Made by a program: the position numbers and the translations under genes. Under the pieces are notes generated by a model. The model was not told where the DNA came from. It searched no databases and was given only the letters and a program-made list of their open reading frames with translations. A stretch of 64,000 nt of DNA, from positions 497,001 through 561,000 of the forward strand of contig JAODUP010000050.1 of NCBI GenBank assembly GCA_025642065.1. Reading direction: 5' to 3'. Positions 36,001 through 46,744 of the stretch are shown in pieces (positions within the stretch are counted from its first letter, which is position 1; every line of letters starts with the position of its first letter). The stretch is from Paralvinella palmiformis. Lineage: Eukaryota; Annelida; Polychaeta; Terebellida; Alvinellidae.

Positions 36001-39000
36001 ATATATTTCATCGGGTATCCCCCGCATCATCATCACAGTTACCGAATACCAGCAACCGCTGTACTAATACTTCCAGATTGCCGTATCCCGATTTCTTCGG
36101 CGGCGCCATGGCCATAACTGGGGAAGATGTGGAAAAGATCAACGGCTTTCCTAATTACTTCTACGGTTGGGGCGGAGAAGATGATGCTATCTATAGTAGG
36201 TAAGTGGGTAGACGTAAGAGGTTGGTCAGCGTCCAGCCAGTGGTGGTGTAAACATTGCCGGCGAACTTCGGGTAATCCCGCTTGATTGAACAGCTGGATT
36301 TCTCTATGGAGAACTCCGGCTAACTGTGGTCGGCGTAAAAGGATTTTCGGTTCACCTCTCAAATGGCTGGGGTGGGGTGCACCGGGGGGTTGGGGGGAGA
36401 TGTGGTTGAGGTTTCTAACAGCCAATCGCATTAAATGTCTTGATTTGTCTTGTTCCGTTCAGTTGATTGATTGTGTGTTTGTTTGTGTGTGTTTATTTGT
36501 TTATTTTTCTTGTAAACTGTATCAAACCGAGACGTTTCGCAAATGTATTTTGTTTTACGAATCACAGCTCAGAAAATATAAAAATGAGTTTACTAACCTT
36601 TATATTCAGATGATACGCTGACATGTGTGTTGGGACTTGTCATTACAATTTCTGCCCAGTAGTCTGTATTAACACCTTCGCGATTCTTTGGCCGCCGCCC
36701 CCCCCACGCCGCGGTCATTGTGAGGAGGCTGGCATTATCAACATCATGACCTTCGCCAATCTCTCTTCTCCCGTCTTGCTTGGAGTGTAAACGACTGTGT
36801 ATCACCGAGAAGCAGCCTCGTACCAACAACCATATTGATGGGTGTTACCGTCGTATGTAGTCAAAGATTGGACCATAATACCGCAATCCAACTTTCTACG
36901 ATGTCTTGTTCTTGACCAAGGTCGGCATGATCCATATCGTGCAAGTCAAGCTTCCCAATTTAACTTTAAAATAAAGTGTTACGTTCTCCTGAAAACACAC
37001 AAAAGTGAACTGCATATGGGGGTATTCTGGTACACAGCACCTTGTGCTGCGCACATATCGGATTACGCACCTCCAAAATGGTTTACCTTTTGATTGAACG
37101 AGTCATTGAGTCAGTACTTTTTTAGGCTTGGGATATATTAGATGCATTTTCATGCATTTGGATGTCATCAGCATTTTAAGAAGGGAATAGAGTAGACGAC
37201 CCCTTGCAAAAAGTAGGTAGCAGCTCACCTCTCATGGCCTGTAAAAACACCGCGACGCCATGGCCACGGCGTTGTTGGAGGGAGGTATGGATGTGTAGGG
37301 AGTGGTAAAGGGCTGGCTGTGGGGTAATCAAAGTAACACAGTAGTGGCCCTTCTCCACTGAGGGGGTTAGGGGCTCTCATCTGATAACCAAATCCAAAGT
37401 AGCTGACCGATTTTCTGCCGACAGAATAGGCGACGAGGGACTGTAAAATAGGCGACGTATGGCGTCGGACGTCGGCTGCTATTGAAATGGCTGGTCATCA
37501 TACTCCACGTCGTGATAAAAGAACACAGAGAACTCGTGCCCCGACCCGTGACAAGACGACACCAGTGAGACGAAGGATTTGTATATCTATTTAATCCACT
37601 CAATGTGTCAAAGGCGTCGGACGAGTCTAACAAGATAAGTACCACTAACGCATTGTCTACCGCTGTGACTAGGTCATCTATAATTGGCAGCAGCGGCATC
37701 TGTGGGCTTGATAAGTTCTGGGCATGGACAGTCTAGATGTTGTCATGTTCTTCCAGCTTAGATGTGATGAGTCGGGTAGAATAAAGTCGGCAGTTCTTCT
37801 AGATGATGTTTCTCGGATTGGTATTTTACCTTTACCACCTTCATGAAATAGGGGTAGTGTAAAGGTAGAGAGGGGTAGATGAAAATAGACTGAGAGAGAG
37901 ACTGTGACGTGTGTGTGTGGGGGGGGGGTGATTGATCCTCGTCTGTTCCTGTCTCCTAAGACGAATAATTTGCTTATCCAAGTAGTAACCAAGACTTGCT
38001 GGGAAGTTCCTTTTTATCTGGTGGCCGTGGTATATGGAAGTGTATCGTCTTGTTAACTCGACTAAAATATATATATATATATATATATTTTTAAATCTGG
38101 TTTACGAATATCTGAGTATTATTATGCAGTCGTCTTTTGTTTTAAGTCTGTATTTAAAAATATACTTGTACCGCGTTAGCAACATGAAGTATTTCCATAT
38201 AGCATTCGGATACTTATGGACCTATATCAGGATGATAGTATGACCTTAAAAGTGGATAATGTTAAAAGTATCTCTTCGGAACAACACTGTTTACAGATTT
38301 GACAAAATTATAATATTAATTAATATTTCTGTGTAATCCTTTTTATAATTATAACGTTAATATTTAAGGTTAATAATAATAATAACAACAACAACAACAA
38401 CAGACAAATACAACAACACAATAGTTGATGAAATCACCCCCAAAACGTCCACTAACTTGGACGTATGCACCCACGCACGCAGACATGTGTTAATGTACGG
38501 TACTTGTATGCTCTATGTGTTTTGTATATTCCAGATTAAAAAACGCCAATCTGCCGATATATCGTCATCCAGCCTGTCTCGGGAGGACCTTTATGATCCA
38601 GCATAGTCAGGATAAGATGAATCCTCCAAATCCCAAAAGGTATCCTACATATAAGTTAGATATTGAAGTCTTGGCCAACCCCTGATCTCATTTGGTAACA
38701 TAATTTATATGTAATATCATTTACATGGAATATAATTTACATGGAATAAAATTTTACATGGAATATAAATTACATGCAATATAATTTAAATGTAATATAA
38801 TTTACATGGAATACAATTTACATGTAATTCATTTTGTTTTCAGCATGAATCATTCATGATCATGTTCATTAGCATTATTCATCAAATATATTCTTAATGA
38901 GCATTTCGTTAAGATTACAGCAAAATGGCTTTCATTATAATATATTATAATGATAATGACCTTTGTTCTGACTTGATTTGTTTCGTCATTAATTATTATT

Positions 39001-39110
39001 ATTATTATTGTTATTTTTTCATAGTTATTTACGTTTTCGATTCTTATTTTCACCTCCAATAATATTTATAGAGAACATACTTCCCTGTATCACATAACGG
39101 TGTTAAATAG

Positions 39111-39143
<33 letters not shown>

Positions 39144-41562
39144 CCCGAAGGGAAGATGATACAGAGTGATATCTAGGCTAAATAAGCCTATGTTTATTAG
39201 CAACTTCAAATAATATAGTTAGATTGTGACATACATTAATTATATTTCGGTGCAGATGAAAGGAACTGGACACATAACAATATCTGTCTTAAAGTAGCTG
39301 GATATAGAACGACTTCGAGCCTAAAGCGTATTAAAACACGACGTCGTTTGTAATTTGAGTTAACGATCTAAGTACACAAAGGCTTCTGGCCTAATGAGTA
39401 TTGACATACAATGACTTCTTGGCTAAAGGATCTTGACATACAAGGACTTCTTGGCTAAAGGATCTTGACATACAAGGACTTCTTGGCTAAACGATCTTGA
39501 CATAGAAGGACTTCTTGGCTGAACGATCTTGACATACAAGGACTTCTTGGCTAAACGATCTTGACATACAAGGACTTCTTGGCTAAACGATCTTGACATA
39601 CAAGGATTTCTTGGCTAAACGATCTTGACATACAAGGATTTCTTGGCTAAACGATCTTGACATACAAGGATTTCTTGGCTAAACGATCTTGATATGCAGG
39701 GAATTCTGGCTCACGGAATCTTGATATACAACTACTTATAGTGCAAGGGATCGTGATACACAACGACTTCTGTCCAAAGGGGTCTTGATACTGAATGACT
39801 AGTTTAAGGGGAACATAATTAGATTATAAAGACGACACCACAGTGATAATGGGATGAGAATAATTTCTTGTAATTGTGTTGAATGGACGACGTAGAGCCC
39901 ACCTCCGTGGTCTAACTGGTAGCGCGCAGGGCCGCAGATCACTGCCACCTGAGTTCGAATCTCGACGTGGGCATATCTGAAGGGTGTTTCGTCTGTGACT
40001 TCACTTCATTGCCGTTGAAAGTCGCTCGGCCCTTTTAGCCTTCCATGATCTTAAAAGTGGTCATAAAACATCAATCATCATCATCATCATCAATAGACAA
40101 AGTATGTGGTCTAACTTCTATATGATAAACTATGTCCCTCTTGCCATTGTTAAGAAGTCAACAAATGATCCAGAATGTAATTAGAACACGGATTGTGTGA
40201 GAGACGTAAGACCAGTGGCTAGTATAGGTAATCTAAACAGGACTGTGGTTTTGTCACATAAGGATTGGCTCTGCCAGGTGGCTCTGACTTTTCCGTCTAA
40301 CGCGGCCTCATTCCAGCTGTGTTATGTTGTTCCAGCTGTGGGAGGATTTATTCGAAGTGTATGATGACGAACTGTATGTTTTAGCGCTAATACGCTCTCC
40401 TTGACAGCTGTGTGTCTGTTCTGTTCCAGTGTCTGTTCTACGGTATCCCGTCTGTTATTTTCCGCCTAAACCTCTCTACTGTTATTCGTCATTTTAGGTA
40501 CCAGTATATGACAGACTTTCACCGGAATGATGGCCTCAATACGGTGAGGTATACCGTCAAACATATTGAGACACGGAAACTTTACACTCTGATACAAGTC
40601 TCTATTGGTAAATACTGACTTATAGCAGAAATATGGACGTATACGAACACACAGGCGCACTTGCTCTCGTACACATACATGCATACATATGAATATAAAT
40701 GTACATACATATTTGCATACGTAGAGAAACACACACACACAAGTACTGGCTACTTTATTTTGTATTATTTTTCCTATTATTATTATTATGATTGTTATTA
40801 TTATTATAATCATTATTTTAGGCAATGGGCTTGTCATGTTTAAGGCATTTCCTGTTGTCAGAATATAGTCTCCCTCTTTTTCTATCAGAACGAGGCTATG
40901 ACATGCGCTGCGTTGTCAACAAGTCGATAGCGCCATCTGTGGACGGTAACTACGTAGACTGTTACAAGGAGGAAAACTTTTTAAACCAGAAAATAGACTG
41001 TTGTCGTGATATCAATGATGCGATCTTCTGTTGCAATAAGAAGCAGTGAGTAGCAAACAAGATGGCTAAATGCAATGAAATTTTTACATCGATATCACGT
41101 GTAATTTCAGTAAATCGTTAAGTGAAGTCGGTTGACGTATGCAAAAGGGTTTCCTTTTTATTCGATTGGCTTATGTGTATTCATTGGATAGAGATGCATA
41201 TACAATTGTTGACGTTTTAATTACGTAAATGTACGCGTGATACTTTGTAATATTAGGATTACACAGATGACGAATTGTAATTAAGCAAACAGATTATTAT
41301 TATTATTATTATTATTGGCAGTATTATTACTATATACTATGTTTTTATAGTGCCCTTTTATTAAAGGTATTTAGCTCATTGGCTTTTATTAATTATGCAT
41401 ACATGAGCTTGATTAACGCCGACTATTTATATTCCATCTCATTTCAGGTACTATAAGCGTCTTAGCAGCTGTGGATGGGTTCTGTTTCTTGTTATCTTTA
41501 TCCTTATCGGTGTAATCTTCGTGCATAGAAAATTCTTATCCGTTGCTGTCAGAAGTGGATAA
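33019..41562 (+). CDS. Beta-1,4-galactosyltransferase family protein with a spliced C-terminal Cys-rich/transmembrane extension
   Basis: Eight coding exons (33019-33433, 33621-33844, 35230-35417, 36077-36199, 38535-38639, 40498-40607, 40889-41045, 41448-41562) join in phase to 478 residues. It is a Golgi type II enzyme: short cytosolic N-terminus, signal anchor at about 18-37, stem with an NVT sequon at 158, then the GT7 fold. Visible motifs are IIIPYRNRERHL (177-188), FNRAALLNVGF (219-229), the Mn-binding DVD (245-247), FFGGA (282-286), GWGGEDD (306-312) and the second metal ligands M337 and H340. The usual C-terminus ends at about residue 388, followed here by the extension described separately. 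The residue equivalent to the donor-gating Tyr289 of human B4GALT1 appears to be Phe282, so UDP-Gal versus UDP-GalNAc is open. The first in-frame ATG, 33019, has an ACCATGG context; ATG 33052 is an alternative. The exon 1 donor abuts a (GT)n run. Confidence 0.93.
33434..33480 (+). repeat. (GT)n microsatellite at the exon 1 donor
   Basis: A GT/GC-GT run of about 47 bp starts at the first base of galactosyltransferase intron 1, so the donor GT is the first unit of the repeat. Confidence 0.85.
35772..35942 (-). mobile_element. SINE with family 2 tail and a different tRNA-like head
   Basis: On the minus strand the head is CTGAACTGGTAGCGCAGTTG followed by box B-like GGTCAAATCCC; the tail (ACCCATTTAGCAAACCATGT) is a diverged family 2 tail. 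Confidence 0.55.
37368..37760 (-). mobile_element. LINE reverse-transcriptase fragment in a galactosyltransferase intron
   Basis: The minus strand reads IIDDLVTAVDNALVVLILLD followed by SSDAFDTL, the RT motif A region of CR1/Jockey-like LINEs. Upstream in a different frame is SMPRTYQAHRC, the usual preceding QSAY..HRS block. It is antisense to the host gene within intron 4 (36200-38534). Three stop/frame breaks are needed to read it. Confidence 0.65.
38697..38832 (+). repeat. Degenerate tandem repeat, unit about 18 bp
   Basis: About eight imperfect units of the type TTTACATGGAATATAA in galactosyltransferase intron 5, each differing by one to four bases. Confidence 0.75.
39300..39795 (+). repeat. 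Minisatellite with a 32-bp unit
   Basis: AAGGACTTCTTGGCTAAACG followed by ATCTTGACATAC repeats about 9-10 times with little variation at 39410-39700 and degrades on both sides over about 12-15 units in all. It lies in intron 5 of the galactosyltransferase gene. Units are directly joined, with no spacers. Confidence 0.9.
39897..40095 (+). mobile_element. Family 2 SINE in galactosyltransferase intron 5
   Basis: Full-length copy with box A TGGTCTAACTGGTAGCGCG and box B GTTCGAATCTC, ending in an (ATC)n tail. Confidence 0.83.
40608..40618 (+). other. Alternative canonical stop by retention of galactosyltransferase intron 6
   Basis: If the donor at 40608 is not used, the frame reads Gly-Lys-Tyr and stops at TGA 40616-40618. 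This gives about 391 residues, the usual end for a beta-1,4-galactosyltransferase. Splicing and retention would therefore choose between a conventional enzyme and a longer, doubly anchored one. Only the sequence logic is seen; no transcript data are available here. Confidence 0.55.
40889..41562 (+). CDS. Shisa/CYYR1-like Cys-rich plus transmembrane module, last two exons of the galactosyltransferase gene or a separate small gene
   Basis: Exons 40889-41045 and 41448-41562 encode residues 389-478 of the galactosyltransferase reading. Cysteines fall at 396, 413, 426-427, 436-437 and 449, with a C-x12-CC-x8-CC spacing. A hydrophobic helix at about 451-466 follows, then a short basic tail ending at TAA. 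The double-Cys pairs just before a single membrane span resemble the Shisa/CYYR1 group, whose members normally start with a signal peptide. Splice phases from exon 6 to 7 (G|AA) and 7 to 8 (CA|G) are exact. Alternatively, an ORF opening at an ATG at 40828 within the same frame supplies a weak signal-like leader (LSCLRHFLLSEYSLPLFLS), and an acceptor AG lies just upstream at about 40823, so this could be an independent gene. The fused reading would give the enzyme membrane anchors at both ends. Confidence 0.6.
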
Positions 41563-41645
41563 TATCATCTGTGAATTGTTACTCTTAAAGAGTCCTGTTA
41601 CCTGCTATTTTTTAAAACAGATGCTATGATCCATGTGTTCGAATA

Positions 41646-41647
<2 letters not shown>

Positions 41648-41678
<31 letters not shown>
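41648..41678. repeat. (TC)n microsatellite in the galactosyltransferase 3' flank
   Basis: About 14 TC units 90 bp after the stop codon at 41562, probably in the 3' UTR. Confidence 0.85.
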
Positions 41679-42207
41679 GTGTGTCTGTGTCTGTGTGCGT
41701 CTATGAGTGTGCGCGTGTGGGTGTGTTTGGGGCCAATTTCATTCCGGGTTTGAAATGAATGAACGCTTCCAATTCTGAACTTTGAAATAGAAATACATTT
41801 ATTTAGTCGTGTGTGGTGTATTTCTTTTGGTGGTTGTATTTTTAAAAGGACAGCAAAATATTGTCATGATGACCTTTTCGGGGATGTGACTTTTTATGAA
41901 CTGATAAATAGACTATTAGGAAGCCATAATACTGTTTTGGGTTACTTGGCGTATTCAGTTGTCATAATTGGAATTTCAGTTCGTTTTATTTTGAAATGCA
42001 ACCGATGACTATTTTATGGAATTCGATTTGATAAAACTGAAACGAATGGAATTGCCGTGCTGACATAGAATGCTGGTATAACGGGTATTACGCGTACGTA
42101 CACAAGATCGGTACAACGACAGATAGACACATGTTTAACAGCACACACACACACACGTCGGGTATAAGAGCATATATATAAACGAGATTGGTAGAACTAC
42201 ACATACA

Positions 42208-42554
42208 GTGAGCTCCGGTGGCCTAGTGGTTAAGCACCCGGCACTTGGTGCCAACGTCGCAGGTTCGAACCCCGCAAGAGGTCGAAACTTTTCCAGGGAT
42301 TAATTTCTCGGCTCACTACATCGTGGGTGGCTGACCACGTTAAATGGCGCTGCCGTCTCCACTGAATTATTTAAAATAAAGGGGGACGTTAAAAACCACC
42401 TGAGCAGTGACCACCCTCAGGGTATTTCGGCTCCATCTTTCCGTACTGCTCCCCTGTGAGTGGTTGGGGAGGAGGTTTCTCAACCACTCCAACATAGAGG
42501 CTGTGCTGATTAAGCGACAGCCTGGGGATTCTCCCCGAACAACAAAACCAAACC
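42208..42554 (+). mobile_element. Full-length young-looking family 1 SINE
   Basis: Intact box A and box B and a complete body. The 13-bp AACTACACATACA flanks it exactly at 42195-42207 and 42555-42567. Confidence 0.9.
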
Positions 42555-43667
42555 AACTACACATACACAGCCGTGATATAACAGTATGAATAGATTGCTG
42601 GTATGACAACATACGCACAACAATGTTGTAGTGGCAAACAATTACTGGCATAGGAAAATTAACTGTTGCATCGATTGCTAACTGGTGAAAGTACTTAATT
42701 TTTGTCTTTGTTGGCTACATACCCTGATGAGAGAGATACGTGCCCATTCCTGTCAGCGAAAGGCTGATTTCTGGTTAGATAGGCCTAGAATTATACAGGG
42801 AAATCTTCTAAGAATTCCATCGCTTTTAAGAAATAATTTCGATTTCTCTATCTACTGAAACGGCTAGTTTTCAAGAATAACAAGATTATTGTCAGTATTA
42901 ATAATGGTGATAAAATAATAATAGAACATTCCCGTGGAGAGATGGATAGCGCCCTGTACAGGTCGCTGGATCGAATTCCAATGCAATTTCCTCTATTCAA
43001 AAAATGTTTCATCAATTAGTCGCAGTTGGCTGCCTGATCATCGCATTTCCTGCGCTGCGTTGTACAGTAAAAGCCCCGTATCTCTTACGTATTCGATCGG
43101 ATACGTCAACGATATGGCGGGTGTCTAACCGGAGAATAGTCGCATACACGAGTGATCGGTGTATACAAGTGCAAATACTTATGTGTTTAAAAACACAATG
43201 ATTGTGGCCTTTAAAACTGTCGTAATGAAATTGGAATGAGCGCAATACGACCGGATAAGTTAACGGGTTAGTTATTTTAACTGATCAGGCAATGATTTTG
43301 ATTAGCCAAAATTTTGCCACTGTGTATCGTTGAAAAAACCACGACTGCCATCTAGCGCCCGGGATTGACATTTGTTGATATGAAATCCGGACGGGAAAGG
43401 GATATTCTGTTTACATTTCATAATACGGACGACGAATGTGTCTGAAAAACAAAAATCACGATTCAGGATAGTGAAGCTTCCACTTCGAACAAAGTTATTT
43501 GATCTAATCTATCATTGTCTTTGATTTATTTCCACCAAATGACATCTAAGTTTAGAAGAGAATTCTGATCTATTTTATATTATTGTCGCCGTGAATCTCC
43601 GGCATCGGATCATTTTATCTGAAGTAAACACGGCATCGTACAAAACCTGGTATTTCTCTGACAAGAT

Positions 43668-43810
43668 TATTGACGTTTGATGTTTTACGACCGCTTTTGT
43701 GCACACGGTAGGCTAAATGGGTCGAGCGACCTCCAAGGGTAATGAAGCGAAGTCAAAGATGAAACACTATTCAGATATGCCCACGCCGAGATTCGAACTC
43801 GGGTGGTAAT
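43668..43810 (-). mobile_element. Family 2 SINE, head-truncated
   Basis: From GACGTTTGATGTTTTACGAC to the box B region (ATTCGAACTCGGGTGGTA); the head end is missing. Confidence 0.78.
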
Positions 43811-45029
43811 GGGAAACCGAGTATCTCTTCTGTAGACCATCGTACGTTAGCCTTCAAACGTTCGCTTTCCTTGAAGGAAGTATATGTCAGATCACGTGAC
43901 AGACAACGTATGTTTAGAAAAAAATTGAAAAAATGTGAAGTCAGTTATATGATGATATTTTTTTCTCTTTCTGCCTTTCCCCAAAAATACCTCCATGGGA
44001 TTGGAACTTCGGCCAGTTTGCGGTTTCTGTGTGTTTCGTGTTTCTTTTCGTGTGTTTGCGTGTTCTAAAAATGCTCTCCAAATAAATCTAGAACATTTTC
44101 AAACATCGATCGGATGGATTTATCTAGTAAAATAGAGCAGACTTATGAGCAATATCGTCATACTAACAACTGTTTGCATTTCGGGGTCACATCCACAGCT
44201 TCCTTCCAAAACTTGTTTGGCAAAACCCCGAAATATTAGTCAAGTCAAATATCTTTTATTATGCTGACAAGTGCATACAGAGATCATCATGATAAGAAAA
44301 CAAGTAATGACATACACCCAGCCTTACTACAGGCTTATTGGTCAGTTACATATATCTGAGCTTGAGAACAAGTGCTACCTGTATTTCATTTATATAAAAG
44401 CGAGCTTCTCTTGTTCGATATAACCTTTATACAACTGACAAAATGATGATTGGCATTCGTCATGATATACATAAATTTATCAAATGTGTTTGAAATTTAG
44501 ATAATTACTTGTAAATTTCAGGTAGAGGTTTTCTGTTTCTGTTCGATATTTTGAGCATACACACACAAAATGAATAGTCATTCGTATATTCCGGTCACTT
44601 GATGACAGACTGTTATTAGCTTGGCAGACGAAAGGTAACCAGGGACAACAGTTTAATTAGAGAATTGAAGGCGCACCATCAAACAATGTCTAAAGCTTTT
44701 GAGTAATAGAACCCGCTTCTCGACTAACAGCCAGTTGGGATATGAACAGGTGATTATCATATTAGTGCCATTTTTACAACTAGGTTACACTCCGAAATTT
44801 ATGTTTTCGTATCTGTAGACAAGTTACATTGCATACGATATCAGCTGCTACTTTAAATAGCCAGATGGCAAGGTATTTGATTGGTTTGATTGTTGTGTAT
44901 GGAGTCGAAATTTGATTTGCTTGACACATAGATGGACGCGTTATGAATTATGTCACGTGCCTACTAGACCAGTGTGGGTTGAGCTCTTTAGATTCGGTGT
45001 CCGGGCCCTTGTATCCATAAGGCTGACTC

Positions 45030-45355
45030 GGCCGAAGCTTAGGGCCCCTGCAAGGTCTAGGTGCCTTTCAGTTTGTTTTTGCTGAGGCACTGATACCAGC
45101 GCTCTGAAGCTCCAAAGTGATAAAAGACACCTCTATACGCCGTATTTATGTATTTATCCATATAATAATAATAATAATCACAAATTTCTATAGTGCCAAT
45201 AACCTCGAAAAGAAACGAGCTCAGTGGTGCACCTAAGTACGGGGTTGGGCAATCTCATAGTCCAGGAACATTCGAAAATTCTACAAATGATCAGATGGAG
45301 TGGAAACTTGGGAAAACTTAGTAGGGATAAGCGAGTCTGAAAAGGTTAATTTTCA
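45030..45355 (+). repeat. Dispersed repeat family 5, copy 1
   Basis: Runs from CGAAGCTTAGGGCCCCTGCA through GATACCAGCGCTC and AATTTCTATAGTGCCAATAA to AAGCGAGTCTGAAAAGG. The same blocks occur reversed at 55875-56165. Confidence 0.7.
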
Positions 45356-45425
45356 AATGGTGACAGAAAGAAACTATCCTATTTCATGACTTAGATATAA
45401 GATATAAACAGACTCTCAAAATGTA

Positions 45426-45426
<1 letters not shown>

Positions 45427-45474
<48 letters not shown>
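45427..45474. repeat. (TA)n microsatellite
   Basis: About 23 TA units upstream of the ferritin gene. Confidence 0.9.
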
Positions 45475-45477
<3 letters not shown>

Positions 45478-46345
45478 TTAAATTAAAATAATGTATCTAA
45501 ATGTTTTTAATGCTCATTTAAGTAATATCTATAAAAAGTTGTGCGTAGAATTATTCAGGGTACATGTACAATGGATATAGGGTTGTGTACTGTGGCCTCG
45601 TGCCTTCTGTACCAGGGTCAGGTAGTCAGCTGTAGTGGGGTGAAAGACTAAAGTACTAGAATTGGCCCAGACGTACCCAAAAGTCGACGAGCCCGGTCGC
45701 GGGTTAATACGGCACTGTTTGGCGTTGCCCGAATCTGGGATATGTGGTTGATTCTCAAACACTGTGATTCGAAGTCAGAACATGCCGGGTTTAGAGCACA
45801 GTGCCCTCGTGTGTAGAATAAATCTCGGATTTGGCATCTGAATATTTCACGGCTCCTCCACACCGACGTTCATGATGTTATCTGTACGACGTCATGTCTT
45901 ATAAACTGAATTTAGTCACTGATCCAGAGAGAGTTATCTATATTCCATAATGTTTATTCCTTGTTCACGATATCTGAGAGGTCATGGTCAGACTCCGGCC
46001 GTAACACTACCGCGGGAGTGTTTATTGCCTTCGACAATATTTTAACTAACGAATATGGCGTCTTGTTCTAATTTTAGATTCACTTAGAGTTATCGTCTGC
46101 GACTTAACAGTAAATTTTACGTCTTCACTGAGATAATCAGCCTCATTGTTTGTTAATGGGTTTATTTAGTTATTCATTCAATCAATCATTCATTTACTTA
46201 AAATGTTTATTCAACATCATGCTGTTTTGCAATTTCGTGAAATTAAATAATTATAATGTAGAAAAAGGAGAATGCCAGAAAAAAACATATTTATATTAAA
46301 TACATTCCCTAGACAAATGATGACTTATTGTCTTATATAAATTAT

Positions 46346-46353
46346 ATATATAA

Positions 46354-46391
<38 letters not shown>
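46346..46391. repeat. (TA)n-rich microsatellite upstream of ferritin
   Basis: Interrupted TA/TAAATA units ending about 190 bp before the ferritin TATA box. Confidence 0.85.
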
Positions 46392-46397
<6 letters not shown>

Positions 46398-46582
46398 CAT
46401 AGACCTATACCTCAGAAGCTAATCAAACTTGGGAATTTAGATGACCTAATATCTAGGCCACCAGATAATTGCCCGGAAAACGTGACGAAACATAACCGAA
46501 AACGTCACCGAATCTTGTTTTGTGCTTACGTCACATAGTTGTGGGCGTGGCCAATATTTAAATTACCAACCGACGGTTGCCT

Positions 46583-46590
46583 TATATAAA
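46583..46590 (+). promoter_or_regulatory. TATA box of the ferritin gene
   Basis: TATATAAA lies about 160 nt upstream of the ferritin ATG. Transcription would be expected to start near 46613-46620, giving a leader of about 130 nt without an intron. Confidence 0.6.
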
Positions 46591-46744
46591 GCTTACTCGT
46601 GGCGAAGTAGCTCAGAGGCTCTGTGAGGGTGTGCTGGGTTTCTCGTCTCGGAGTTAGATTTTGTTTTCCTATAACAACATTGGTCGGTCGAAGAACGAGG
46701 TCTACACACTCCCGAGTCTGACAAGGCCTGGGGAAGAGAACAAA

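Larger units (their letters stand above)
42568..46582. other. Intergenic between galactosyltransferase and ferritin
   Basis: Outside the listed SINE, repeat family 5 copy and (TA)n tracts I see no exon. A CTCF-like motif lies at 43344-43359. Confidence 0.5.

Noticed and set aside
39300..39795. CRISPR-like array
   Set aside because: The 32-bp units are directly adjacent without unique spacers, and the DNA is eukaryotic.
42208..42290. Functional tRNA genes at SINE heads
   Set aside because: Boxes A and B are present but the heads lack a paired acceptor stem and continue into SINE bodies repeated many times.
46661..46744. N-terminal extension of ferritin
   Set aside because: The frame opens upstream without an ATG; ferritins start at the conserved position, matched by 46745.
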